A DNA stretch of 64,000 nt. Source: Phialocephala subalpina (Eukaryota; Ascomycota; Leotiomycetes; Helotiales; Mollisiaceae). The DNA lies in assembly GCA_900073065.1 (NCBI GenBank), contig FJOG01000016.1, positions 1,205,473 through 1,269,472 of the forward strand, written 5' to 3'. Of this stretch, positions 49,121 to 60,035 are shown piece by piece. The position numbers and the translations under genes were made by a program. Position 1 is the first letter of the stretch. Each line of letters begins with the position of its first letter. The notes beneath the pieces are model-generated. The model did no database searches and was not told the origin of the DNA. It saw only the letters and a list, made by a program, of their open reading frames with translations.

Positions 49121-49339
49121 TACTAGATTAATCTCTGCCCTTCGGCCAAAGATTTAAAGGGCCCTTATATACAGAATAACAGCCTAAGAATAACAACCGC
49201 ATAGCCCCCGTAAAACCTCCTACGCTACGCGTAAGCTTACGCGAACCCTACGTAAGTTATGGAGGCTGCGCAGCCTTAGGTGGTGGCTGTAAGCCAGCCA
49301 GAAGCTGCGCCAGCAGAACATCCAATCCAACACGTGACA

Positions 49340-50723
49340 ATATTACAAGAACTTATATATATATATAATTGGCTTAATATAACAGGTGACAAAATGATTT
49401 TGCATGGTTATCAAAAGGGTACAAAAAAAACGGCACTACGAATCCTGGAGTCCGTTAACGTCTGGCTCCTTTATACAAGACGAGCATAGTCTTCCCAGGA
49501 GATGAGTTGCACCTATGCAACATCGGTACGACTTCGCAGCTGTATGAAGGGTTGTAAGGGGTACGACAACTGGTGTGCTTCTTGAGCATTGCAGGACGTA
49601 TGTAGAGTGAAATTGCACGAGGGACATGGTTTATTCCAAGGTTCGGTCTCCAAGATTCTGATATCATCGAGGGTGGACAAGGCAAACTCATCTCGGCGAC
49701 AGTGTGTTGATCGAAGGGCAGCTAGATAGGTACTATGCCTGCTGACCATCGTGAGATCCATGCAGCGGCGGTGCCGCATCAAGCAAGTTTGGGAGATTCA
49801 TGCAAATCCCAGCAAGGCAGAGTTACATCGACGTTGGAACCCAAACTGTACTGGCAGAAAGAGCAAATGATCAGTTGGGTACGGGAGAGGCATGCAGCGG
49901 CGACGGCGCGTCAAGTAGGAGTCACATCAAAGTCCAGTGGCTTTGGGAGATTCATGCAGATACTAGCAAGGCAGAATTACATCGGCACCGATACTCAAAG
50001 AGTACTGGCAAAAAGGGGTAAAGGATTAACTTGGGGGGTCCTATAGAGATTCATGCAGCTGTGATACGGTACGACACCCAGAGGAGTAAAAGAATGCCCA
50101 GTGGCACTTAAACTACCGCGGAGGCAGTCTGATATAGCGCCCTCCAGAGGACCAGGCTGTGGTAGTGCCTTGGCCCTCCATGCTGCATAATTTGAAGAAG
50201 AGGAGAAATTTTCATAGCCTAACAGTTGAGAAGGTGGCTAAGAAGAGACGGAAGATGAATCAAGGCTCGGCTCAGTGCCTCTAGGAGCATTATGCCAGCG
50301 CCTAGGGAGTGCAAGGAGAGTGTGAGGGTTGATGCGAAAGGGACATAGACATATTGATGCTAAGCTTTTGCCCTAACGGCAGAGCAGACCACTTCCCCTT
50401 CATCTTCGTTAATCTTCATCAATTTTTATTTCTCCTAGTTGTCAAAATCAAACTTCTCTTGGTTTTTATAGTAAATGAACAAAGTAAACTGTTGAGAGAT
50501 AACAGACTAATCCAAGCAAGGAGCGTACAACCACCCTTAGAATTATAGCGTTGGGCCTTTTTCAGAATTGTTGAACCAACGGATGCCGACAGTGACCTGC
50601 CAGATAAGCCCCTTGAAAATCAGGCGATCAAGAAGATGAAACACTTAAGCAACGAACTTCCGGCTCAAACCAAATTGAAACATCTGAAATTCAAGAAAAA
50701 GAAATCTCCATGCTTCCGTCTCG
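49340..50723. other. Intergenic between retrotransposon and zinc-finger gene
   Basis: Base composition returns to normal immediately after the LTR. Apart from the direct repeats at 49760-50037, nothing is recognised. Small frames on both strands lack motifs. Confidence 0.4.
49760..50037. repeat. Two imperfect direct repeats of about 120-145 bp
   Basis: Both units start ATGCAGCGGCG (49760 and 49892). They share GGGAGATTCATGCA, AGCAAGGCAGA and TTACATCG, and ACTGGCA near the end; a partial third start, AGATTCATGCAGCTG, follows at 50047. Coding potential is doubtful. Confidence 0.6.
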
Positions 50724-52505
50724 TCAGTTCTGCGGTCCATCTTTGCTGAGATCCATCGAAGCCCGAAGTTTTGCGCCGGCTTGCTCAAAAGCTTCGCCGC
50801 TGTCGCCAAGCGCACGCCGTTCTTCGTCTGATAGAACTATAGAAGCCAGAAGCTTATTTTCAGTCGTCAATAAAATATCTTTGAAATTACCCTCCGCATA
50901 AACCAATACGGTGCGAGGTCCAAGGGAGAAGGACCAGGCGTCGAAAATTGTCTTCGAGGCGCAAAGAAGTTGCTGCTTATCATGTTCCTGACAGTGATCG
51001 TGGACTGATCTATGAGAGGCATGTTCAACCTCATGTTGACAGATCGGGCAAGAGAATGACTCGTCGAGATCAAAATGCAGTTTCCGTATCTCGTCCTCGA
51101 ACTGCATTCTTGTAGTATGGTTGTGGTCCCGTGCGAGATGCTTAGGCGCCATCTGCCAGTCTTGGAAGACAGCCTCACAATTTGGGATAGGGCACGGACG
51201 GGGCGGGCCATTGTGAGCAAGGGACATATGGTTGGACAAATAAACTACATTATACGCCCCGAATTTGCAACCCTGAATGCTACAGAGATACTCTGCCGCC
51301 AGGTAGTCCAGTTTCCTGTGAGGGTTTAAGCCATAGTCTTCGAGCAGGTAACTAAGTTGGCGCCTTGTCTGAAAATCATGCTGTCCAAAATGGTCAATCA
51401 GGCCAGCCTTGTTGGGAGCTATTTTTGAGCACCCAGGTAGTGTGCAGGCCCATGGGTAAGAAGAAATCTTTTGCCCACGCAAATGATCGCGGAATTTGTC
51501 GATTCGATGAAACTTGTGCCTGAGACCCATAGGACAATCGACAACTGGGCAGAAAAATGCTTTGGTAGTTCCCGTGTGTTGATCACGGATATGATGCAAA
51601 CGCTCACTGTTGCGGCGAAACGTTGTGTTGCAACCTGGATGTTCGCATTTGAAAACTGTTGTACCTTTTTGGAGTATCTTCTCCTGGCGCAGTCGTTCGG
51701 CAGCTTTCTCTCGAGACTCGCGAGACTTTTGTTGCTCTTTTTCCTTGGTAATCCTCAGAGCTTCCGCAACATCCTTTGATAGCTGCTTCAGAACAGATTG
51801 AGGCAAGTTTACCAGACAGTATTTGTCGGCCAAGTTGAGTAGGTCCACGCCATCGTAATAGCTCTGGTAACGTGCGTTAGGGGGTGATATGGTAACGCAG
51901 TCATTGTTGTGGTCAGAAGTGGAAGAAGAATTTTCCGCCAAAGGAATTTGAATGGATGAAGGAAAAGCTATTTCGTTGCTATCGGTAGCTCCTGGTTGAT
52001 CTTCGTAGTCAAGTAGGAGGTCCGACGGCCCCATTGGTACGGGCTCGTCATTGGTGAATTGGTTCATACGGGCAGAGCCAGAGGTCTGTTCCGGTTGAGA
52101 CACTGGGAACGAATTCAAATTCCGATCAGTGCTAGAAAGCTTGTCACTTTGGAGAGCCGCCCCCCATCTATTGTCGTCGACAGCAAGAGGGTACTCTCCG
52201 GTGGCAAGAGGGCTCCAGGTCATACTCTCGCCGAGAAAAGACTGCGGCGCCCCGATCCCAGGAGGGCTCCACAGCAGAGAGTCGTCTGGTGAGAGGCGCG
52301 GAGCCCCGATCCAGAGGGCTCTGGAGACGGAGTCGTCTGGCGGGGTCTCGAGAGCCCTGATTCTTCGTGAGCTAAAAAAAAAAATCATGGGCGCTCACCA
52401 GTCGTCTTGGGACCAATCATAAAGCTGGATGTCTAGATCGGTATCCATCGCTATTGGTTGATCTCCGAAAAGCGGTGTGAAGGGCGCCGTTGACGACATA
52501 TCCAT
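50724..52505 (-). CDS. C2H2 zinc-finger protein, probable transcription factor
   Basis: The main frame runs from 52388 down to 50724 (554 codons). Six C2H2-like fingers lie in the C-terminal half: CEHPGCNTTFRRNSERLHH, CPVVDCPMGLRHKFHRID, CTLPGCSKIAPNKAGLIDHF, CSIQGCKFGAYNVVYLSNHM, CPIPNCEAVFQDWQMAPKHL and CPICQHEVEHASHRSVHDHC. A basic helix (KSRESREKAAERLRQEK) precedes them. The N-terminus is acidic and repetitive (PPDDS... WxGAP units). The frame begins next to a run of T, and its ATG may not be the real start. A better start at 52505 gives MDMSSTAPFTPLF through DWSQDD. It joins in frame only through a 27-nt GT-AG intron (52372-52398), which is unusually short. A nuclear regulatory role is inferred from the fingers. 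Confidence 0.75.
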
Positions 52506-53206
52506 GATGCGTTGTCTAGCTGTTGCCTTGAGAGGGCTTGCAGGGCTCAAAAATTGAGGCTGACGAGGGTGATTTGATTGATGTTCTGGCGGGAGAAATT
52601 GCCGAATTTTGGTGAGAAATCCTCAAATTTGATGGCTGGGGAAAGGCCGGCTCTTGTATTCTTTGCGTTGTACAAATTGGGACGAGGCTGAGGAGGGCGC
52701 CCTGCTGCAGTATCCCTGTCCGGCACTCACCAGACTCGCTACCAGGACGAGCAAAAAGATGCCATTTCTTGAAAGGAACTGAAGGTGACGAAAGCCCAAG
52801 GGCAACGATCTTAGTTAGCTGCGAATGAGTCTTGGCGGGCCCGAGGAGCTGCAAAGGTGCGACTTGCTATCTTTAGTATCGATCGGGTCTGCTTATATCT
52901 CGATCGATATCAAACGACATACCGCGGAAATCCGAGGCTTGAACCTTTGTTTTCTGGGGGAGTAACCTCAGGTGTCGGGCGAGAATTTGTGTCTGAGGCC
53001 ATATGCATGTGATTAAGTAAGGTTAAGGCTTGGCGCTGGGGCTGTAGCCTCCAGCCCCAAAGTGGCCCACCAAGGCTAGCACGGGCAGGAAAGTTCCATT
53101 AGCCCTTATAATCGAAAATACCGCACATCGCCTTTCTCGATATTGGAACTGTTCAGTTCAATGTGTATCACTCGACGTCGCCATCTGAGTAATCTAGGAC
53201 AACGAT
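52506..53206. other. Intergenic, includes repeat R2 copy 2
   Basis: Divergent upstream region between the minus-strand zinc-finger gene and the plus-strand HET gene. It holds R2 at about 52833-52965. No gene is seen. Confidence 0.4.
52833..52965 (+). repeat. Short dispersed repeat R2, copy 2
   Basis: From TTGGCGGGCCCGAGGAGCTG through TATATCTCGATCGATATCAA to about TTTCTGGGGGAG it aligns with 61214-61350. Its second half aligns with 22583-22670. Confidence 0.6.
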
Positions 53207-56141
53207 ATGGACAAGGAGACTTCCCGCCATGACCTGATCTCCTATCTCTGCTCTATTTGCGCAAATATCCCCTGGATCATGCTGATGCCCGAGGACCTCC
53301 CAGCTCAACCGCATCACAAGTCATTAGATACTCTAATCACCTCCAGTAAGATATGTCCTCTCTGCAAACTGGTCCTCCACGCCGCCGTTTCCAACTACCG
53401 GAGATCGCTAGACCAACCCAAGGGCGAACCACACTGGATACGCTTCGAAACCATCGGCGCGATTGACAATCCAGCCACAGGTACAGTGCGCAAGATCACA
53501 TATATAAAGGAGCTAGGAAAATGCATGGTCATTGACGAATCAGACGTGTGCGAAGACAACCGAGGAGGGTATTTCACGTCGATGAAGATGGACTGGAGTA
53601 CGGATTTGCAGTTTGGTAGGACGGTCATCATCGCAGATACGGGACAGGAGAATCATGGACTGATGGCGCCCGTCGAGGATGAGCCGATTAATCTGGAGGA
53701 GTTGAGGAAGCTAGTACCCGCTACCTATGGCGTCTGGGTACATGGTAATCACTGGAGCAAGAGTGGAGCGGCGAATTTTGAGGAAAGTGTCAAAGACCTT
53801 ACGCTTATCAATATGGTTGGTATTGGTGCACGCTTTGGATCTTCTGGATCCGTGTTTGATGCTATTAATAACCCAACACAAAGTCTCCATATCCGGGGGA
53901 GTGCCCTGTCTATCTGCACGGACGAAGGTACCTTTCCGTTCTCAGCATAGAAAATCTACGGACTAACTTGAGCAGACGAAGGGCCACCTCATATTCAACG
54001 TCGCTTTCGAGAATTGAATTCGGATTCAGACACCGCGTTTCTCCGGCTAGAGCGGTGGATGGAAGATTGCGGGAAGAAACACAAGTGCCCGCCTCCGCTT
54101 GTCAATCCCAACTTACCTACTCGGGTGCTTGACGTAATTGCTTCGGACCGCACAGTTGCTCTCTTAGAGACCCGTGGACAAAGAGGGAGGTATATAGCGC
54201 TTAGTCACTCATGGGGCACATCGCCGCGGGCGATGGCGACAAAGGCCACAGTAGAGGATTTAGAGGATGGGATCGCGATATCATTCCTACCAAAGACATT
54301 CCAGGATGCAATACAAATTACGAAACGCCTTGGTATTAGATACCTATGGATAGGTACGTTATTTTCGCTCCTATACTTCTGTTTTTTTCGGCTGCCGGTA
54401 TAAGTGTTAACCTTTCGCTCTATCCCTTCATCCTGATATAACGCCCACTAATAAATCCTCAGATTGCCTCTGTATTATCCAGGATGATAAGCAAGACTGG
54501 GAAAGAGAAGCCTCAACCATGGGTGATGTCTATATGAACTCTTATCTTACCATATCCGCCGCCAACTCTACCGACAGTTATACTGGTTGCTTTCCCAAGC
54601 GAAAAGACGAGCCATATATCTCATCAGCGTCTTTATCCTTGGGATATAACTCTGCAATACGGGTCCCAGGGCCGGATACCTGCACAGTGGGTATTCCCCG
54701 CGACCCTGACCGTCCCACATCATACCTGCATATCTGGAAAGAGTGGATGCCAGGGTCTTGCTCCAAAACAATGCAGAAATCTACGATTGGAACATTTGGC
54801 AAGGAATTTGACCCGATTGCTAACGAGCCCTTAAGTTCCCGAGGTATGATTGAACTCCGGTTCCTTTCAGTCATTGACGTCGGCTCTGACATGTACAAGG
54901 CTGGACACTCCAAGAACGTCTCCTCCCGACACGGATCATTCACTACGCTAAAGACCAAATATACTTCGAATGTCCTGACGCCATCCGCTCTGAAGACGGC
55001 TTCGTCTTCCCCAGTGTCTTCTTCAACCTAGACTTCCTAGTCCGCAGTCAACTAATCGATCAGCATGAGCATGGCATCTCAAAAGATATGATCTCACTCA
55101 TTCCCGGCGGCGATATCATGCAAGGAATCCGATGGAAATGGGGCTGGCTCGGCCTCGTCCAAAATTACTCCCAACGGAAGCTAACGTATCAGCAGGATAA
55201 ACTAATTGCGCTGGCAGGTTTGGCACGCATTGTGGCCGAAAGAACCGGTGATAGATACTATGCCGGGTTGTGGGCGGCACATTTTCTCGAGGATCTATGC
55301 TGGCGTGTGTATCCACAAGAGGAGAATAGTTTCGACTGGAAGCCCACAAAAGGAGAGGTCCTTGGGAATGTAACAAAAATGACAGAGTACCGCGCACCGA
55401 GCTGGTCATGGGCCTCGCTGGATGCACCGATTCGTTTCATTGCTCTAAGTTTCCCTAACTTACTGGCCCGTGTGGTCAGATGTTCTACAACAACGGGCGG
55501 TACCGATCCATACGGTCGCGTGACTAACGGCAAACTCGTCATTGAAGTATTTGGGGGTTTCTCTCGCTCTCAAATGCATGCTAACATGCTGTTTTCAGGG
55601 GCCAGTATACGAAATTTTCCCCTACCAGCCAAAAGTGTGGAACCACCACGGCATTCCAGTTGAGATCCGGTTCGAAGACGACCGCCCCACTTCTGACGGT
55701 AAATTATACCTCGACTACCCAGATGAGGAACTCAAGTTCCCCTGCTACGCGCTGTTCCTGGACGCGGCTTACGCTCTCGTGCTCCGAACCCGACCTGGTC
55801 GTCCTGCCATCGAGGAGGGCGACCTTCCAGGAAGGGTAGATCACTTACTGAAGGAACCTATATCCACTGAGCTAGTGACCAGTAACCATGCGCTTCGCAG
55901 CCAGAAAGAGGATCCAAGGCAAAAAATCTGGGTCTTTCAGGCAGTTGCCAACACGGAGCGCATTGGTTTGGCTTCGTTTTTGAGGGGATACAAGAACGTG
56001 CCAAGGGAAGCGCAGGACATGGAACCGCCAAAGAAGGAGGAAGGAAGTATTAAGTGGGAAGATGTTCAGAAGGGGACTAGGGAGACGTCCTGGGGTCCGA
56101 TTACAAAAGATGATCCCGCGGTTAGAGTGACCGTGCTCTAA
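53207..56141 (+). CDS. HET-domain protein, intact
   Basis: Five exons, 53207-53927, 53976-54353, 54463-54843, 54900-55546 and 55599-56141, all with GT-AG introns of 48-109 bp, encode about 889 aa. The N-terminus carries two Cys pairs (LCSIC near 14 and CPLC near 52), common in this HET class. The HET domain lies near residues 310-460: GRYIALSHSWG, ISFLPKTFQDAIQITKRLGI, RYLWIDCLCIIQDD. It continues to GWTLQERLLPTRIIHYAKDQ and the C-terminal LIALAGLARIVAERTGDRYY and APSWSWASLDAPI. HET proteins mediate programmed cell death after fusion of unlike individuals and resemble TIR domains in fold. The partner that activates this one is unknown. Every conserved block is in frame. It is the only apparently intact HET gene in the window. 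Confidence 0.9.
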
Positions 56142-56639
56142 AGATGGTGTTTCTTTCCCGAGGGTTATAGTCTTTAGTAGAATATGGGATACTTGCGATT
56201 ATTTTTCCTCTCACCTATTTATGCCACCTCTTATTGGTTCTCCTAATTGGCCGTCCGCCATGAGGACTAATGTAAACTTTTTGGGGAGGGGGCAGAGGTC
56301 ACGTGAAAAGTGGGGTTAAAGAGGGAAATGATCGATTTTCCTAAACTTCGACAAGGGTGCCAAATACGGTTCTTTGATTGGTCCATTAAGAATTTTCCCC
56401 CTCACGTGATTTTTGGTAGCTTCCGATTAAGAACACCAAAACTTTGCGATCAAATTACATTCTAAAAATCAACGCAACCCTTTATATAAACTATATAAGA
56501 CTTATAAATAAGTTGAAACTTAATTAAATATACTTATATTCCAAGTTTTAAGCTAAACCATTAATCCGCTATTGCGTTATTAATTAATAAGTAGTCGCGC
56601 GCTGCAAATCGCGATCGCAAAACCTCCCAAGTATATTTC

Positions 56640-57310
56640 TGCCTAAGGCACTAAGGCTATTAAACGCTAGAGCACCAACTGGAGCACCAAAATTCTATTG
56701 CCTGAGGCACTAAGGCCATTAGACGCTGGAATACCAGACGCTGGAGCACCAGAATGCTATTGCCTAAGGCACTAAAGCCACCACCAGACGCTAGAACATT
56801 AAAATGCTACTCTCTTTATAACTCCATAGCTGCGTAGCTCTTAAAGGGGGTCCCAAGGGGTCTCCCCCTGGTAAATAAGGTTATTTGGGTAGGTTGCGAT
56901 AAGTAGATATAAGCCGGGGGTTCCAAGGGGTGTCCCCCTAGAATATTTTGAGGCTTTAAAGGCTTTGGAGGCTTTGGAATTCGTTTTTGCCTAAAGCACT
57001 AAAGCTACTAGCCATTGGAAGCTAGAACACCAAAATCTTACTCTCTTTATAACTCTCTAGCTACGCAGTTACGCAACTTTTAAAGGGTCTCAAAGGGTCT
57101 CCCCCTGATATTTGAATTGATACGACGAGCAGATATAAGCCGAGGGTCCTAAGGGATGTCCCTTTAGAGTATTTTGAGGCTTTAGAGCTTGTTTCTGCCT
57201 AAGGCACTAAAGCTACCAGACGTTGGAGCATTAGAAGCTAGAGCATTAGAAGTTAGAACACCAAAATCTTACTCCGTAGCTACGCAGCTACGCAGCTCTT
57301 AAGGGGGCCC
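56640..57310. repeat. Nested tandem repeats
   Basis: A short unit of about 50-60 bp (GCCTAAGGCACTAAGGC followed by GACGCTGGAGCACCA) recurs near 56640, 56698, 56760, 56990 and 57196. A larger unit of about 200-240 bp also recurs, carrying CTCTTTATAACTC, TAGCTACGCAG, AGGGTCTCCCCCTG and GATATAAGCCG. Several units show C-to-T differences from one another. Confidence 0.65.
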
Positions 57311-57406
57311 TTAAAGGGTCTCCTCCTAGTAAAGTCAAAGACTTTGTAGCCCCCCGCAGAGGCGCCCCTGCGAGGCCTGCGGAGCAATATGCGCGTCGAG
57401 TAAAAG

Positions 57407-57469
57407 AAGAAAGGGGGCCGTCTACTGGCTCGCTTATCGAGCCAATTAGAGCGGACGGACCCCTTTCTT
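57407..57469. other. Long stem-loop with nested hairpin
   Basis: AAGAAAGGGGGCCGTC (57407-57422) pairs with GACGGACCCCTTTCTT (57454-57469) at 15 of 16 positions. Inside, GGCTCG (57427-57432) and CGAGCC (57438-57443) pair exactly. It sits in a GC-rich island within AT-rich DNA. Confidence 0.75.
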
Positions 57470-58475
57470 TGGGAACGAGAGAAGTACATTATATAACAAA
57501 CTAGTATAAATATTATATAAACAAAACTATTCCTTTAAAACGCATATAATTAATTAAAATAAATATATTATAATCAAACGAATTATAATTCATTATTTTA
57601 TAATATTTTTTATATAATTATATATTTTATATTTATTTTTATTCTTTATATTATATTTCGTTTAAACTTTAGAATCGAATATAATTATACTTTTGAATTT
57701 GAAACTTTTTATTTATTTAAATTCTTTTAATAATATTTTAATTTTTCGATTAATTAAATTCTCGAAAACTAATTTATAATATAATAAGTAAATATATAAT
57801 ATATATTTAGTATTTTGATTTATATCTTTATATTTATCCTAATTTAAATATATTCTTAAAATTATATTTCTATAGAACTTTATATTTTACTTTTGATTTA
57901 TATTTATTCTAATATATTAAAGCTTTTAAAAATCATTAATATTCATTTTATATTATTTTATTTATATATACGTATTTTACGCGCGTTAAATACTTGGATA
58001 CAAATTATATAAAATATTCTAAAGGAAATAAAGATTATAATTAGTATAAAGGCTACGTTGAAAAAGATTAAGTATTAGTATAAATAGTATTTGATTTATT
58101 ACCAGCTAATAGTAATGTAATTGCCTCGGGTACTTTATAATCCGCTACTTTATTACACAAAAACGTGAGACTAGGGTATAGTTTAGCAAGAGCCAAAGGA
58201 GACTCTAAGCTCTATAAATCAAAGAAACAAGTAAAGCATTAATAGTTTAGGGTGTTGGGGAGGATTAGAGCTAAAGGACTATTTGATTGACTTAGTAAAA
58301 TCTACATAGCGGTAACAAGCTGCTGGAACTTGTATGACTAAATGAATCAACCAATCAAACACCTTGTATTCTAATACAAACGCTCACATTACAGCATAGC
58401 AACAGCAACATTCGCACTGGCAACAACGTGAATGGTGATCTTCGTCGTCCTCATCGTCCTCGTCGCCATCATCGC

Positions 58476-59006
58476 CTACATTATTCCCCGTCCCCTCCCC
58501 GGTTCCTGTGCCGTGTAACTCGGACTGCTTGTCGCTGCACTATACAGAGTACTTGTCTGCGCTGCTCCACCTTTCGCACTACTCACCCCCCGCCCATAAC
58601 ACACAAACTCCATACTCGCGACCTGGTTATTCTCCACACTCGAACTGAGGCCTTGGTATACATCCAATGCTCCGCCATCAGCACCTGTGCCTGCTGTGGA
58701 GTTCTTGCAGTCTTTGACATTGGAGACAACCAACAAGGGTGTTCCATAGTCAGGGCATGAAGGGAGAGTATTGATCGAGACAGAATTGATGCTGTTGGCG
58801 ATGGGTACGTTGAAACATGAACCCACGAGGAGGGGAGTTGGATTTTCGGAGAGAGGGATGTTGCAGGAGGCGCCCTTGTACAGCGTTATGGAGCCTTGGG
58901 ATGGGATGGAAGTCGTAGAAGGCGAACCGCCGAAAAGGGTTGAGCTAGGTGAGGGTGTGTTTTGTGAGGGCATGGTGTGTACTGGATGGGGCGAGGCGTG
59001 GGGCAA
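58476..59006 (-). CDS. Cysteine-patterned extracellular-type protein, paralogue of the 59319 gene
   Basis: The frame encodes 176 aa. The central part reads GSITLYKGASCN, LLVGSCFNVP, SVSINTLPSCPDYGTPLLVV, KDCKNSTAG and ASMEFVCYG. It follows the same order of Cys residues and hydrophobic strands as the neighbouring gene at 59319-60035, so the two are paralogues. Unlike that gene, it shows no signal peptide after the first ATG and no membrane span at the end. Either the terminal exons are missed or the copy is truncated. Likely an ancestral secreted or cell-surface protein of unknown function. Confidence 0.55.
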   Translation of the reverse strand: MPHASPHPVHTMPSQNTPSPSSTLFGGSPSTTSIPSQGSITLYKGASCNIPLSENPTPLLVGSCFNVPIANSINSVSINTLPSCPDYGTPLLVVSNVKDCKNSTAGTGADGGALDVYQGLSSSVENNQVASMEFVCYGRGVSSAKGGAAQTSTLYSAATSSPSYTAQEPGRGRGIM

Positions 59007-59318
59007 AGTGTGACGCCGAATCGTTGATGGGGGCTGTGGCGAAAATCCCAGTGTAAAATAGTGAACTTAGATGGAGAATATTGAAGTATTGAAGTATTGA
59101 AGAACATTTGAACCTCTTCAAAAAGGGATTCTGCTCCATTGATAAGACAAGTGAGTTAAATGGCGCTCAAATGTCCCGCTGCGCTCAAATGTGTTGCTTC
59201 CTTATTCGTAGCCTTGCTGTTGAGGCTTTCGAGATCTTCCTGCCTCCCGCAGGGTGTGACTCTTGGTTAGGCTCCCCAGCTTTTCCATTTTTCCATCTAG
59301 AGGCTCCCATACGCTTTG

Positions 59319-60035
59319 TCAGTGTCCGTAGGCAGGTGGTAGTTGCCAAGCCTGCAGCTCATGGCCATAATCTGGCGGTGCTCCATTACCGGTAATATAA
59401 TTGTTGCGTCGCCATTGGTCTCCTATATGCCGCAGCTGCAACATACCAAACACAATAGCAACGATGATGGCAGCACCTCCAACTCCGATTCCGACTCCTA
59501 GGTTGATTCTGTCGCCAAAACCAACACCGTGTTTGTGGGAGGTTGAGTTCCCTGGTTGTGAGGATGGTGATTGTGAAGAGGCGGAGCTTGAGGGAGTAGC
59601 CGTTGTTGGTTTAGAAACCTTAGAAGACTCCACAGTCGTAGCCACAGGTGGGTTGTTGGAGACGGTACTCGTAGTAACCTGTACCTGGCCGCGACATGTG
59701 AAGGCCGCTGATCCAATTCCGCTGCCTGTTAGGAAGGAAAGACAGACTCCAACATCTCCAGTGTTGACTTCAGGTGAAATGGAAGGTGTTCCACATTCCT
59801 CGAAATCAGAAATCACAAGAATTGGATTCCCCTTATCACATGTGGGTAAAGAAATTGCAGATATAGCGGTAGTGTCGTTTGTCCCGAGGCAGATTCCAGA
59901 AGGCAATAAAGTCGGCGGCCCGGTGGAATTTGTGCAGTCACTGTCGGAAAACAATTGCACTACTCCTTGGGTAGTAGCAGATTTGACGGATAGAATAAGA
60001 GTTCCAACGAATATGACAGGCGGTGAATACATCAC
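59319..60035 (-). CDS. Single-pass cell-surface protein with Ser/Thr-rich stalk
   Basis: One exon encodes 238 aa. The start MMYSPPVIFVGTLILSVKSA looks like a signal peptide. The ectodomain has five to six Cys: LFSDSDCTN, LPSGICLG, LPTCDKGNPILVISDFEECG, VGVCLSFLTG and AAFTCRG. A Ser/Thr/Pro-rich stalk (about 120-165) is likely O-glycosylated. A transmembrane span follows, GVGIGVGGAAIIVAIVFGM, then a cytosolic tail ending LQAWQLPPAYGH. The layout resembles fungal wall-stress-sensor-like proteins, but the ectodomain family is not one I recognise. Its tandem paralogue lies immediately 3'. The plus-strand frame at 59401-60207 is a shadow. Confidence 0.75.
   Translation of the reverse strand: MMYSPPVIFVGTLILSVKSATTQGVVQLFSDSDCTNSTGPPTLLPSGICLGTNDTTAISAISLPTCDKGNPILVISDFEECGTPSISPEVNTGDVGVCLSFLTGSGIGSAAFTCRGQVQVTTSTVSNNPPVATTVESSKVSKPTTATPSSSASSQSPSSQPGNSTSHKHGVGFGDRINLGVGIGVGGAAIIVAIVFGMLQLRHIGDQWRRNNYITGNGAPPDYGHELQAWQLPPAYGH

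Larger units (their letters stand above)
39799..49339 (-). mobile_element. Ty3/Gypsy chromovirus-type LTR retrotransposon, RIP-inactivated, with two nested insertions
   Basis: LTRs lie at 39799-40053 and 47781-49339 (interrupted). On the minus strand the order of remnants is a gag zinc-knuckle near 46110-46060, the reverse transcriptase motif at about 44705-44682 and FYRRF at 44445-44424. The integrase zinc-binding domain follows at 43090-42945, MDFI of the integrase core near 42890 and a chromodomain near 41960-41830. This is the Ty3/Gypsy order, and the chromodomain marks a chromovirus. Trp codons have become stops and the catalytic YLDD reads YLNN, all G-to-A on the coding strand. No long frame survives. 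Matching 5-bp target duplications were not found at the outer ends. The interior is strongly AT-rich. Confidence 0.85.
47781..49339 (-). repeat. LTR of Ty3/Gypsy element, interrupted by a Tc1/mariner copy
   Basis: LTR sequence occupies 47781-47818 and 49123-49339, together 255 bp after removing the insertion and one TA. It ends ACGTGACA. This copy is far less AT-enriched than its partner at 39799-40053. As the element is read on the minus strand, this is the 5' LTR. Confidence 0.85.
56142..58475. other. Repeat-rich intergenic region
   Basis: No gene is seen. In order it holds moderately AT-rich DNA, tandem repeats (56640-57310), a GC-rich island with a long hairpin (57340-57490), very AT-rich DNA (57490-58040) and a less biased stretch to 58475 that resembles decayed transposon sequence. 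Confidence 0.5.
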
